NCBI GenBank assembly: GCA_963922455.1 | Contig: CAWUIO010000072.1 | Location: 1 to 34,315 of the forward strand | Direction: 5' to 3' | DNA length: 34,315 nt | From: CAWUIO01 sp963922455 | GTDB taxonomy: Bacteria > Bacteroidota > Bacteroidia > Cytophagales > Microscillaceae | In this document: one piece after another, positions 8,560-15,829 of the stretch | How positions within the stretch are numbered: position 1 is the first letter of the stretch | How the letters are laid out: each line of letters begins with the position of its first letter | The notes under the pieces: model-generated | Told to the model about the DNA's origin: nothing | Database searches by the model: none | Seen by the model: the letters and a program-made list of their open reading frames with translations, nothing else | Translations under genes and position numbers: made by a program

Positions 8560-8693
8560 GGCTGAGGGATAGAGCGGCCTGTTTGAGCCCGAAATGGCTA
8601 GGCGGGGGGCAGGCGAGTAGCGAAAGCCCGACCCCACCCTGGCCGTTTGGAGAATGTAGGTAGAAACTTCTTGGGTGGGGGCAGCCCCAAATT
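8560..8693 (+). repeat. Dispersed intergenic repeat, complete copy A
   Basis: A ~134-bp GC-rich element. It opens with GGCTGAGGGATAGAGCGGCC, has the central core GGCGAGTAGCGAAAGCCCGA and closes with GGGGGCAGCCCC followed by A/T bases. The same three blocks occur, in one or the other orientation, at 11472-11599, 24241-24370, 25092-25236 and 31912-32040. This copy fills nearly the whole gap between two convergent genes: hemL ends at 8551 and the membrane protein gene ends at 8715. The spacer between core and closing block differs between copies. Short open frames through it are taken as artefacts. Confidence 0.85.
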
Positions 8694-8714
8694 AACCTAT
8701 TTTGAGGGCCCAGT

Positions 8715-9218
8715 TTACAAATAAAAATAGTAGGAAAGGGCAAAAGCAATGTTGAGAATGGGGTAGATTGTCAAGAGGATGAGGTAAAGCCCGGGATGCA
8801 TGGGAGGCTCACAAGACAGCTGAAAATTGCTTAACAAAATGCGTTCTTCTACCGAGATATCTTCATCAAACTCGTCATCGTAGCTACACTCTAACTCCGT
8901 ATTGAGTTCATCGTGTAGAATTAGGCCTCGTTTGCGGGTAGCCAAAAATTCTAGGTAGACGAGTAGCTGACTGGTACTTATGGAAACACTGCCCAAAGCC
9001 GTTAGGGAGAGAAGTATCATCGTCACTTCTTTCTCAAAATTGAGCCATACCAGCGTAATAATGATCAATACGCTCCCTATAAAGCTATTAAATAGCTTCC
9101 GAAGCATAGGCTTTGACAAGGAATCAAGCCGGGCGGAGTGCTCACGAAGTTGATCCCAATAAGAATCTAATTTGCTAATGACCCCGTCTTTGGTCAAAAA
9201 ATAATTGGCGCTATTCAT
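8715..9218 (-). CDS. Small integral membrane protein of unknown function
   Basis: A 167-residue protein I do not recognise. It has a charged N-terminal helix (residues ~5-38), two membrane segments (about 40-60 and 66-88), a very acidic middle (YDDEFDEDISVEE) and a third hydrophobic segment at the C-terminus (about 140-165). The layout could suit a small membrane regulator or a SLATT-like protein, but no diagnostic motif is visible. ATG 9218 is preferred over an upstream TTG because that TTG lies inside a likely -7 promoter box. The gene is monocistronic and converges on hemL across a dispersed repeat. Confidence 0.65.
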   Translation of the reverse strand: MNSANYFLTKDGVISKLDSYWDQLREHSARLDSLSKPMLRKLFNSFIGSVLIIITLVWLNFEKEVTMILLSLTALGSVSISTSQLLVYLEFLATRKRGLILHDELNTELECSYDDEFDEDISVEERILLSNFQLSCEPPMHPGLYLILLTIYPILNIAFALSYYFYL

Positions 9219-9245
9219 AAAGCAGCAATCCTTCCTTTGGCTAGC

Positions 9246-9253
9246 CAAATTTA
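9246..9253 (-). promoter_or_regulatory. Putative -7 box for the small membrane protein gene
   Basis: On the minus strand this reads TAAATTTG, a match to TAnnTTTG, with a TTTG about 23 bases further upstream as a possible -33 element. It would give a leader of about 20 nt before the ATG at 9218. Confidence 0.4.
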
Positions 9254-9367
9254 ATAATTTTATTCATCTAAGTCTCCAAAAGGAGCCTCAAAATTTGATA
9301 GAAGACCCGCTTTCCTTGAGAATGTCACAGAGCTTACTTATGAAAGTAAACGAATTAAATTATACTC

Positions 9368-9375
9368 TAGATTTG
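9368..9375 (+). promoter_or_regulatory. Possible -7 box upstream of the secreted coiled protein gene
   Basis: TAGATTTG matches TAnnTTTG and lies about 110 bp before the ATG at 9485. No -33 TTG element is evident at the right distance, so this rests on one short motif. Confidence 0.25.
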
Positions 9376-9484
9376 TTGGATTAGTGCCAAGTTAATCCCC
9401 TGTTAACGGTTTTAATTTTTCAACCCTTCATACTAACTTTCGTTCATGCTTATAGAACATCGTTTTATTCTAACCTTCGTAACT

Positions 9485-10153
9485 ATGAAAAAATTCTTTC
9501 TATCGCTTTTATGCATTGCGATTATAATAGGAACCCATACCTCTACGCAAGCCCAAGACAAAATTAAAAACAAGGACTTCAAGGCGATCAAGCTTGCTAA
9601 AAAAGAAGCCAAGAAGCGTAAAAAAGAGGGTTGGGACGTGCCTCCAGGGTCTGTACCTATGGAAAAACTCTTTGAAAAGGCTTGGGCCTTAGAATTAGAG
9701 ACCAATGATGATGGCGATCCTAAATACATTATGGCCACTGGCGCTGCGGTGGCCGGTACTAAGTCGGCTGCCGATTTGGCAGCTATGACCGCCGCTCGAA
9801 ATGAATTGGCTGCGGCTATCCAAACCAAAGTTTCTCAGTTGATTGAGACCAAGACTGCCAATGATCAAATTGATCAAAATATCGCCAATACCTTGGATAA
9901 AACTGTTGCCAATGGTAAGTCGCTTATCCAAGCCAGTTTGAGAAACCTGAAAACGGCCTACAAGATTTATCAGCAAGTCGATGATAAGCAAAACCGTCGC
10001 CAGAATATACGTACCGAGGTGAAGTTGTTTTACAACGAAGCAGAGGCCCTACGAGCTGCCCAAAAGGCCATCCGTAAAAAATTGGAAGATGAGTCGGATG
10101 AGCTCGGTGACGAGTTGGACAAAGTATTAGAAAAAATGGGCTGGCCAGAATAA
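9485..10153 (+). CDS. Secreted alpha-helical protein of unknown function
   Basis: A 222-residue exported protein with a clear Sec signal peptide (MKKFFLSLLC... ending TQAQ at about residue 24). A lysine-rich stretch follows, then a long, alanine-rich helical region of coiled-coil character up to the acidic C-terminus. The segment AARNELAAAIQTKVSQLIE resembles the repeated-helix region of LPP20/FlgT-like envelope proteins, but the match is weak. The next gene also encodes an exported protein with an ARIEVLMEG...QAVQAAK region of similar style, suggesting the pair works together in the envelope (inference). A strong hairpin terminator separates the two, so they may be transcribed differently. 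The start is the ATG that begins the signal peptide. Confidence 0.7.
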   Translation: MKKFFLSLLCIAIIIGTHTSTQAQDKIKNKDFKAIKLAKKEAKKRKKEGWDVPPGSVPMEKLFEKAWALELETNDDGDPKYIMATGAAVAGTKSAADLAAMTAARNELAAAIQTKVSQLIETKTANDQIDQNIANTLDKTVANGKSLIQASLRNLKTAYKIYQQVDDKQNRRQNIRTEVKLFYNEAEALRAAQKAIRKKLEDESDELGDELDKVLEKMGWPE

Positions 10154-10170
10154 TAGCCCTTAATTTACAG

Positions 10171-10225
10171 AACGGATTGGGAAGAGGCCTGCAAACTGCA
10201 GGAAACGGCCAATCCGTTTTTTTTT
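10171..10225 (+). terminator. Rho-independent terminator with nested hairpin
   Basis: AACGGATTGG (10171-10180) pairs perfectly with CCAATCCGTT (10209-10218), followed by a run of T to 10225. The loop holds a second hairpin, CCTGCA (10188-10193) with TGCAGG (10197-10202). It sits 17 bp after the stop of the preceding gene and only 17 bp before the start of the next, so read-through or attenuation could set expression of the downstream gene. Confidence 0.8.
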
Positions 10226-10242
10226 CACCAAAATCTAAAACC

Positions 10243-11154
10243 ATGAAAGGCTATTTGCTGCTATTATGTATGTTTTTAAGTGGGTCCCTGATGCCTATTT
10301 GGGCCCAAAAAGATAAAGGGAGACCCGTTTCGGCCCGGATTGAGGTGCTTATGGAAGGGGCTTACAGCAAAGCCGCAATCGAAAAACAAGCCGTTCAAGC
10401 CGCCAAGGTACAGGCTATTGGTACAGAGTTTGGCTATGCCATCATCCAGGGGATCAACACCCAAACCAATAGCGAATCGGGAGATAATGTGTTTACCAGC
10501 ACCCGGATCACTGAGGTCTCAAGCACCTTGGTCAAAGGAGAATGGGTATCGGATGATAAAGGCTATCCGAAGTTAAATTACAGTATCCGAGAAAAAAATG
10601 GGACCCAAGAAATATGGCTCACTTGTGAGGTAAGAGGAAGGGCCCGGGAGCTTCAACAAGCCGAGGCAGATTTTGTCGCATACCCCTTTAATTGCCAGGA
10701 GCCAGAAAAGTGCAAGGATGGCGTCTTCAAAAATGAAGATAGTATGTTTTTATACTTTAAAACGCCCGTAAGTGGGTACTTAAGTGTTTTTTTGTTAGAG
10801 CAGGGTACGGTCTATCGCCTGCTTCCCTATGCCTTAATGCAAGGAGAATATGAGAGTACGGTACCGGTGCAGTCCGACCAAGAATACCGCTTATTTTCTC
10901 CCGAACATCGTGAATATTTTAAGGATTTCCCCTTGGTAGATGAGTATGGCCTAGAAACTGGAGACGATGGTGCTCCTTTGTCAAACTTACTCTACGTAAT
11001 ATTTTCCACCCAAGCTTTCAAAAAGCCCCAAATGGAAGAAGCGAATGGCCTGAAATATATGGATGTAGACGATTTTCAAAAGTGGCTAAATAAAAACCGA
11101 AGTTTACATCCCGATTTCCAGGTACAAATGCTTAACATTGTGGTCAATCCATAA
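10243..11154 (+). CDS. Exported DUF4384-like protein
   Basis: A 303-residue protein with a signal peptide (residues 1-22, ending PIWAQ). The first ~140 residues resemble an FlgT/LPP20-type envelope domain (RIEVLMEGAYSKAAIEKQAVQAAK). The second half fits a DUF4384-like beta domain (FYLYFKTP-type strand SMFLYFKTPVSGYLSVFLLE, then TVYRLLPY). DUF4384 domains occur in exported proteins, often fused to kinase or caspase-like modules, and their function is not established. It follows a terminator-like hairpin and is followed nine bases later by a small membrane-anchored protein gene, probably in the same transcript. Start: the ATG that opens the signal peptide. Confidence 0.7.
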   Translation: MKGYLLLLCMFLSGSLMPIWAQKDKGRPVSARIEVLMEGAYSKAAIEKQAVQAAKVQAIGTEFGYAIIQGINTQTNSESGDNVFTSTRITEVSSTLVKGEWVSDDKGYPKLNYSIREKNGTQEIWLTCEVRGRARELQQAEADFVAYPFNCQEPEKCKDGVFKNEDSMFLYFKTPVSGYLSVFLLEQGTVYRLLPYALMQGEYESTVPVQSDQEYRLFSPEHREYFKDFPLVDEYGLETGDDGAPLSNLLYVIFSTQAFKKPQMEEANGLKYMDVDDFQKWLNKNRSLHPDFQVQMLNIVVNP

Positions 11155-11163
11155 AATATAGCT

Positions 11164-11460
11164 TTGAGTATTCTTCGGGTCCGTATCGTATTGGGGCTTT
11201 TTGTCCTTCAGCTGCTGCTTTTGACCTTGGGCTTTTCTCGGAGTTTCTGGGGGAAACAGCAAGCTTCCTATTCTGGTAAAAAGGCCTTGGCCCAGCGTTT
11301 TTTATTGAGTGATTACTGTCTTTCTACCGAATCGCGGCATACCCGACATTACTCTAGTCCGGAAATTCTGGCTCCATTTCAGGATATACCAGGCTATTTA
11401 GACCACTTTCCCTCATCTTCTTTTTATCCCGTGCCCGATAGCCTGATTCAAACCCAATAA
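11164..11460 (+). CDS. Small membrane-anchored or exported protein, unknown function
   Basis: A 98-residue protein starting at TTG 11164; no in-frame ATG exists. It has one N-terminal hydrophobic segment (about residues 7-26), then a polar tail with a compact motif CLSTESRHTRHY and SPEILAPFQDIPGYLDHFPSS. The tail is rich in aromatic residues and prolines and looks like real coding sequence. I do not recognise the family. It begins 9 bp after the DUF4384-like gene, suggesting a shared operon, and ends 11 bp before a dispersed repeat. The topology suggests an anchor with the tail outside the cytoplasm. Confidence 0.55.
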   Translation: MSILRVRIVLGLFVLQLLLLTLGFSRSFWGKQQASYSGKKALAQRFLLSDYCLSTESRHTRHYSSPEILAPFQDIPGYLDHFPSSSFYPVPDSLIQTQ

Positions 11461-11471
11461 AAAGAATTCTA

Positions 11472-11599
11472 GGGGCTTGCCCGCGCCCATACAGAAGTGC
11501 CCCCTAGTTATAATGTGCCAAGCGCGGGCCGGGCTCTCGCTACTCGCCGGCTCCCCACAGCCAGCGGCGGGCTCAAACAGGCCGCTCCATCCCTAAGCC
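11472..11599 (-). repeat. Dispersed intergenic repeat, complete copy B (reverse orientation)
   Basis: Read on the minus strand it opens GGCTTAGGGATGGAGCGGCC, contains the core GGCGAGTAGCGAGAGCCCGG and closes with GGGC...GCCCC. Its closing end is 11 bp from the stop of the 98-residue gene. Compared with copy A, several bases differ in the opening block and the spacer is different. Confidence 0.82.
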
Positions 11600-11853
11600 A
11601 GCATATGGCTTGGCTAGCTCATTCTCAAAACCTAAGATTTTACGAATAGCCAGGGCCCTAAAAAGCTCACCAATACGGACAAAAGGTATTCCGGGTAAGT
11701 TTTTCTCTATACTAGAAGATTTCTTTTAGGAGTAGAGTATTAATATTGTTAGGTAAAAGTATGTAAAAGTACCACTGGCTCTTTCCGGGAGACATAACAC
11801 TTTTATCTCTCACGTTTAATGTAACCCGGGCAACGCGTTTGATCGCGATTATT
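11600..11853. other. Leader region of the GAF/PAS SpoIIE phosphatase gene
   Basis: About 250 bp without a gene. It contains a short direct repeat, GTAAAAGTA occurring twice around 11754-11772 (the first copy preceded by TAG), and A/T-rich stretches. No clear promoter box or terminator was found. The downstream gene has an earlier TTG codon in frame, but the ATG at 11854 is preferred. Confidence 0.4.
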
Positions 11854-14466
11854 ATGAAAGAACTGAGTACCTCAGAAACATTAAGTAATCCATTATCCTC
11901 TTTCCGGGCAAAAGTTGGCTGGCCTTTGTTGGCATCGGCCCTTTTTCAAACGGCTGCCCTTTTTTATATAGGACAGATTGAGCATCGGCCCCAAACATTT
12001 TATATTCTGTTAGTTGGGCTTTGTATCAGCTTAATTTTGATCTATTGGGCCTGGTACCGTCCGGTATACTATACTATGTTATCCCTAAGGCGTACACTTC
12101 AGCTCATTGATTTAGTCTATCAAGGAGAAGAGGTGGATTTTCGTCTGACCAAACAAATATCTAAGGAGTTTGAAGTTATCCAAAAACATATTTTGGACAG
12201 TGCTTACAGTTTTCGAGTAGCCAGAGAGATTATTTTAGGGATTGGAGAAGGCAATTTTGAAAAAACAACCTTGGAACAAGATCTCTTGGAAAATGAGGAA
12301 AGCAGCCAAAACCACGATTTGATTCAGTCCTTGGTACAAGTTAGAAATCAATTGCACTCGAGTAATATAGAAGATCAACAAAGAAGTTGGATTGCGGAAG
12401 GGATGGCCCGTTTTGCCGATATTTTACGCTCAAATGACGATGACCTCAAAACTTTGTGCGATCGTGTGATCCGGGGCCTTGTGAGATACCTAGAGGCGCA
12501 TCATGGGGGAATATTCGTTTTACATGAAGAAGATCAGGACTCAAAGGCCTTAGACTTAGTAAGTACATTTGGGTATAATCAGGAAAACTTTGAGGCCAAT
12601 GCAAAGATAAAGCTGGGGAATTTTGCCGAAAACCTGGTAGGGCAAACCTACTTGGAAAAAGAAACGATCCATATAAAGAGCATCCCCAACGGGTTTATAC
12701 AAATATCATCAGGCTTGGGAAGTTCCAAATGTCAAAGTATTTTACTAGTGCCACTTCGGCTTAATGAACGGATTGAGGGGGTTATAGAGTTGGCCTCTCT
12801 GCACACGATCACCCCTACCCAGGTCGAGTTAGTGGAAAGGTTGGCAGAGAATATTACATCCGCTATACTTTCTTTGAAAGTAAGCGATCATACCCGACAA
12901 CTACTGAGAGAATCCCAAGAGTTGACTTACAAGCTACAGTCGCAAGAAGAGGAGCTACGCCAAAATTATGATGCGCTACAAGATGCGCAAGAATCCGTTG
13001 AACACCAAAATAAACTGATTGAGGCTCAAAAAGAAAAAATTGAAAAAGCCTTGTCTGACCAAACGGAAAAAAATGAAATGCTCGAGGCGCAAGAGGAAGA
13101 AATGAAGCAGCAGATGGAGATTTTGGTCGCTACCCAGCAGCAAATGATGGAAACCCAGGCGGAGTTGGATGGGCAGTTAAACGCAATCAACCGTAGTAGC
13201 ATTGGGAAGGTAGAATATTCCCTGGACGGGAAAGTAATTAAGGCTAATGGAAGTTTTTGTAAGATGCTAGGTTTTAGCCCAGAAGAGGTGCAAGAGAAAG
13301 AGCATTTAGATTTTGCCGAAACTCGCTTAAGTGATTCGGAGGCGCATAAACATTTTTGGGAAGCTTTGGTCGAAGGAGATTCCAAGTCGGGTGAGTATAA
13401 GCTGATGGATAAAAAGGGAGAGGCTTTTTGGGTAAACGCAGTATATTCTCCGGTTTTTAATAAACAAGGAGAACCCAATAAGATTGTACAATTAGCTTTT
13501 AATATTACAGACTCTAAAAAACTACTGGAAGAGACGCGCCACCAAGCAGAGGTCTTGCAAGCAAAGGAATCTGAACTACGCAAAAATATGCGGGAGCTCC
13601 AGAATGCCCAAGATGAGCTGAACCGTAAATCTAAGATGATTATTGAGCTGAAAGAAGAAGATGCAAAACGGGCACGTTTAAAAGCTAAAGAAATTGAGAG
13701 TAAAAATCAGTTGATCACCTCTAGCATCAAATACGCTAAGAATATACAACAGGCAATACTTCCTTCTACCGAAAGGATCCGAAGGTTTGTCTCAGATTTG
13801 TTTGTGATTTATAAGCCAAAAGATATTGTCTCAGGCGATTTTTACTGGTTTGTACAAGATCAAGGAAAATCCTTCATAGCGGTGGTAGATTGTACAGGGC
13901 ACGGAGTGCCAGGGGCTTTCATGTCTATTATTGGAAATACCTTACTCAATGAAATTGTAAGTGTACAGAAAATCCACGAACCTCACCGTATATTAGAGTT
14001 ATTACACGAGGGGGTACGGACCCGCTTGAAACAAGAAAAGTCCTCAAATAAAGATGGGATGGATTTGATTATCTGCCGTCTCACCCCCCAAAAGGCTAAG
14101 ACCGTAGAGATTTGCTTTGCCGGAGCCAAACGGCCCTTATGGTATTATGATGGAGGAGCCTTACAGGAACTTAACGGGGACCGCAAAAACATCGGAGGGT
14201 GGCAAAAAGAAGAAAACCGTACATTTAATCAAAAGTTAATTCGGCTCAAACAAGATGATAAATTATACTTATTTACCGATGGTATCGTAGACAATCCCAA
14301 TAGCAAAAGGAAAAAATATGGTACCGGACGTTTAAAAGAATTTATCGAGGAAACCTTGACCTTAGATATGAGCATAGTCAAAAATAAACTCGAGCAAGAG
14401 ATTGACCAACATCAAGAGGATGCCGAACAAAGAGATGATATTACGTTTATAGGAATTACCTTGTAA
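11854..14466 (+). CDS. Membrane GAF-PAS SpoIIE/PP2C-type serine phosphatase (SiaA-like)
   Basis: An 870-residue sensor phosphatase. Two N-terminal membrane helices lie at about residues 20-40 and 48-66. A GAF-like domain follows (about 185-345), then a long coiled coil (about 350-445), a PAS domain (about 450-555, with the typical YSLDGKVIKANGSFCKMLGFS opening), another coiled coil and a C-terminal SpoIIE phosphatase. Metal-binding aspartates are in place: D662 in GDFYWF, D679 in VVDCTGHGVPG, D809 in LFTDGIVD, and D861/D862 in QRDDITF. Such enzymes dephosphorylate serine/threonine in partner-switching systems. Since SiaB- and SiaC-like genes follow, the likely substrate is a phosphorylated SiaC-like protein (inference from the Pseudomonas SiaABC pathway). 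ATG 11854 is chosen over an upstream TTG. Confidence 0.88.
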   Translation: MKELSTSETLSNPLSSFRAKVGWPLLASALFQTAALFYIGQIEHRPQTFYILLVGLCISLILIYWAWYRPVYYTMLSLRRTLQLIDLVYQGEEVDFRLTKQISKEFEVIQKHILDSAYSFRVAREIILGIGEGNFEKTTLEQDLLENEESSQNHDLIQSLVQVRNQLHSSNIEDQQRSWIAEGMARFADILRSNDDDLKTLCDRVIRGLVRYLEAHHGGIFVLHEEDQDSKALDLVSTFGYNQENFEANAKIKLGNFAENLVGQTYLEKETIHIKSIPNGFIQISSGLGSSKCQSILLVPLRLNERIEGVIELASLHTITPTQVELVERLAENITSAILSLKVSDHTRQLLRESQELTYKLQSQEEELRQNYDALQDAQESVEHQNKLIEAQKEKIEKALSDQTEKNEMLEAQEEEMKQQMEILVATQQQMMETQAELDGQLNAINRSSIGKVEYSLDGKVIKANGSFCKMLGFSPEEVQEKEHLDFAETRLSDSEAHKHFWEALVEGDSKSGEYKLMDKKGEAFWVNAVYSPVFNKQGEPNKIVQLAFNITDSKKLLEETRHQAEVLQAKESELRKNMRELQNAQDELNRKSKMIIELKEEDAKRARLKAKEIESKNQLITSSIKYAKNIQQAILPSTERIRRFVSDLFVIYKPKDIVSGDFYWFVQDQGKSFIAVVDCTGHGVPGAFMSIIGNTLLNEIVSVQKIHEPHRILELLHEGVRTRLKQEKSSNKDGMDLIICRLTPQKAKTVEICFAGAKRPLWYYDGGALQELNGDRKNIGGWQKEENRTFNQKLIRLKQDDKLYLFTDGIVDNPNSKRKKYGTGRLKEFIEETLTLDMSIVKNKLEQEIDQHQEDAEQRDDITFIGITL

Positions 14467-14595
14467 ACTCATTAAAATTGCTTACGTAACCATTATTACA
14501 GCAATTGATCTTAGATATATGGTCATGAGACCTAGCTAAGACGCGTGTTTTTATTAATTAAATTTATTTAGTCAAACTCAATATTTACCATCATT

Positions 14596-15144
14596 ATGAG
14601 CGATTTTGACTTTTTTGAGTATCATTCTAAATTAAATTTGGATAACATTGTGTTGTCATACCGTGGCCCAATCACCGATGTTCTATTATCTGAATTTAGT
14701 AAGGATATTCGCGAAAAGACCCAACAAGACCATAAAGCAGGCAAAAAAGTTTTCTCAATTTTCATGGAACTCGCTCAAAATGTTCTATTTTACTCCAAAG
14801 AAGTGAACCACTTTGGTAAAAAAGACAAAGTTGGTACTTTGGTAATTACAAAAACTGATGCATATTATAAACTCATTACCGGGAATCTCGTCTACAAAAA
14901 AGACATTCATAAATTGGTTGAGAAGTGCGATACGATCAACTCTTTAGACCGGGATGAATTGCGAGAATATAAAAGGCAGCTGCGTAGCCAACCTCGGGAG
15001 GAAGAAAGCAAAGGTGGAGGAATTGGCCTAGTGCAAGCAGCTTTAACTTCTGGAAATAAACTTGAAATAAAAATAAGAGAGCTAATAGGAGATTATGCAT
15101 TTTATGTCATCTTTGTAAGTGTAAAAAGAAAAACTGACTCCTAG
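14596..15144 (+). CDS. SiaB-family GHKL protein kinase
   Basis: A 182-residue single-domain protein of the SiaB (DUF6272) family. In Pseudomonas aeruginosa, SiaB is a kinase that phosphorylates SiaC on a threonine. The GHKL ATP-binding signs are visible: N-box FMELAQNVLFYS with E58 and N62, and a G-box KGGGIGL at 139-145. There is no membrane segment or signal peptide. It lies 129 bp after the SpoIIE phosphatase gene and 79 bp before a SiaC-like gene, matching the order phosphatase-kinase-target. The family also resembles anti-sigma-factor kinases such as SpoIIAB/RsbW, but the adjacent DUF1987 protein makes the Sia assignment more likely. Confidence 0.88.
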   Translation: MSDFDFFEYHSKLNLDNIVLSYRGPITDVLLSEFSKDIREKTQQDHKAGKKVFSIFMELAQNVLFYSKEVNHFGKKDKVGTLVITKTDAYYKLITGNLVYKKDIHKLVEKCDTINSLDRDELREYKRQLRSQPREEESKGGGIGLVQAALTSGNKLEIKIRELIGDYAFYVIFVSVKRKTDS

Positions 15145-15223
15145 ACCGTTCTTTGTAATTTATATAATACCGATACTTAATGATTTTTATACTCATTAGT
15201 GATTTTTAAATTCTTAACAACCT

Positions 15224-15619
15224 ATGGAAAATTTAGAAATTAAAGGAGAAAGTGGAGTATATTTTATCCCTGAAGTAAAATTGGATTCTACTAGCGGAAT
15301 CTGTGAAATATCTGGCGAATCTTACTTAGAAGATACCGATGAGTTTTACAACAACATTATTCAGTGGATTGAGAATTATATTCAAGAAGTCAAGCAGCCT
15401 CTGGTCTTTAACTTCAGACTTACTTACTTTAACACCAGCTCCTCTAGAAGTATTTTGAATGTGCTACGCGTTTTAAAGAAATATGAAGAAGCAGGGGGAA
15501 ATGTTACGGTTAACTGGTACTATCCCGAAGATGATGAGAGTATTGCCGAAGAGGCCGAAGACTATATTAAAGATACAGGTTTGGTGATCAATCTTTTTGA
15601 GTTTGAGCCTGAGGATTAA
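15224..15619 (+). CDS. SiaC-family regulatory phosphoprotein (DUF1987), first copy
   Basis: A 131-residue acidic protein of the DUF1987/SiaC family, which acts as a phospho-switch: its phosphorylation state controls binding to a downstream effector. The central motif LTYFNTSSSRSIL holds T71, which by position corresponds to the threonine phosphorylated in Pseudomonas SiaC (inference from motif, not alignment). The C-terminal half has the typical VNWYYPEDDES stretch. It follows the SiaB-like kinase gene. A second SiaC-like gene lies at 17826 with T69 in the equivalent motif; the pair diverge considerably, so they may answer to different effectors. Confidence 0.88.
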   Translation: MENLEIKGESGVYFIPEVKLDSTSGICEISGESYLEDTDEFYNNIIQWIENYIQEVKQPLVFNFRLTYFNTSSSRSILNVLRVLKKYEEAGGNVTVNWYYPEDDESIAEEAEDYIKDTGLVINLFEFEPED

Positions 15620-15671
15620 GGGCTGCCTGTAAGTTGTAATATAATTTTGTTTCTATACTTTCTTAGGGCCT

Positions 15672-15683
15672 TCAAAGCTTTGA
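15672..15683. promoter_or_regulatory. Perfect 12-bp palindrome, possible operator
   Basis: TCAAAGCTTTGA is an exact palindrome in the 210-bp gap between the first SiaC-like gene and the TPR phosphatase gene, about 147 bp before the latter's start. No promoter box is clear around it. A palindrome of this size can occur by chance. Confidence 0.2.
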
Positions 15684-15829
15684 TTCTATCATCAAATTAG
15701 TTAAAATTGAACTGATTGCTTCAGCTTGTCTTTTTTGTTCTAAGCAACTTTTTATGGGGGAGAGCTATATCTCAATCTTCTTTGAGTACTAACTTACTTT
15801 CAAACAAAAGGAATAACCTCTGGTATTGA

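Noticed and set aside
8560..8693. Dispersed repeats as CRISPR units or tRNA-like genes
   Set aside because: Copies are widely separated with unrelated flanks and no regular spacers, and no cloverleaf or CCA end could be drawn.
13026..13583. 185-codon open frame on the minus strand inside the GAF-PAS phosphatase gene
   Set aside because: It is the mirror of a strongly supported coiled-coil/PAS coding region, Ser- and Cys-rich as antisense of Glu/Lys/Gln codons usually is.
11854..14466. Sensor histidine kinase instead of phosphatase for the GAF-PAS protein
   Set aside because: There is no H-box or histidine-kinase ATPase domain; the C-terminus carries the SpoIIE metal-binding aspartates instead.
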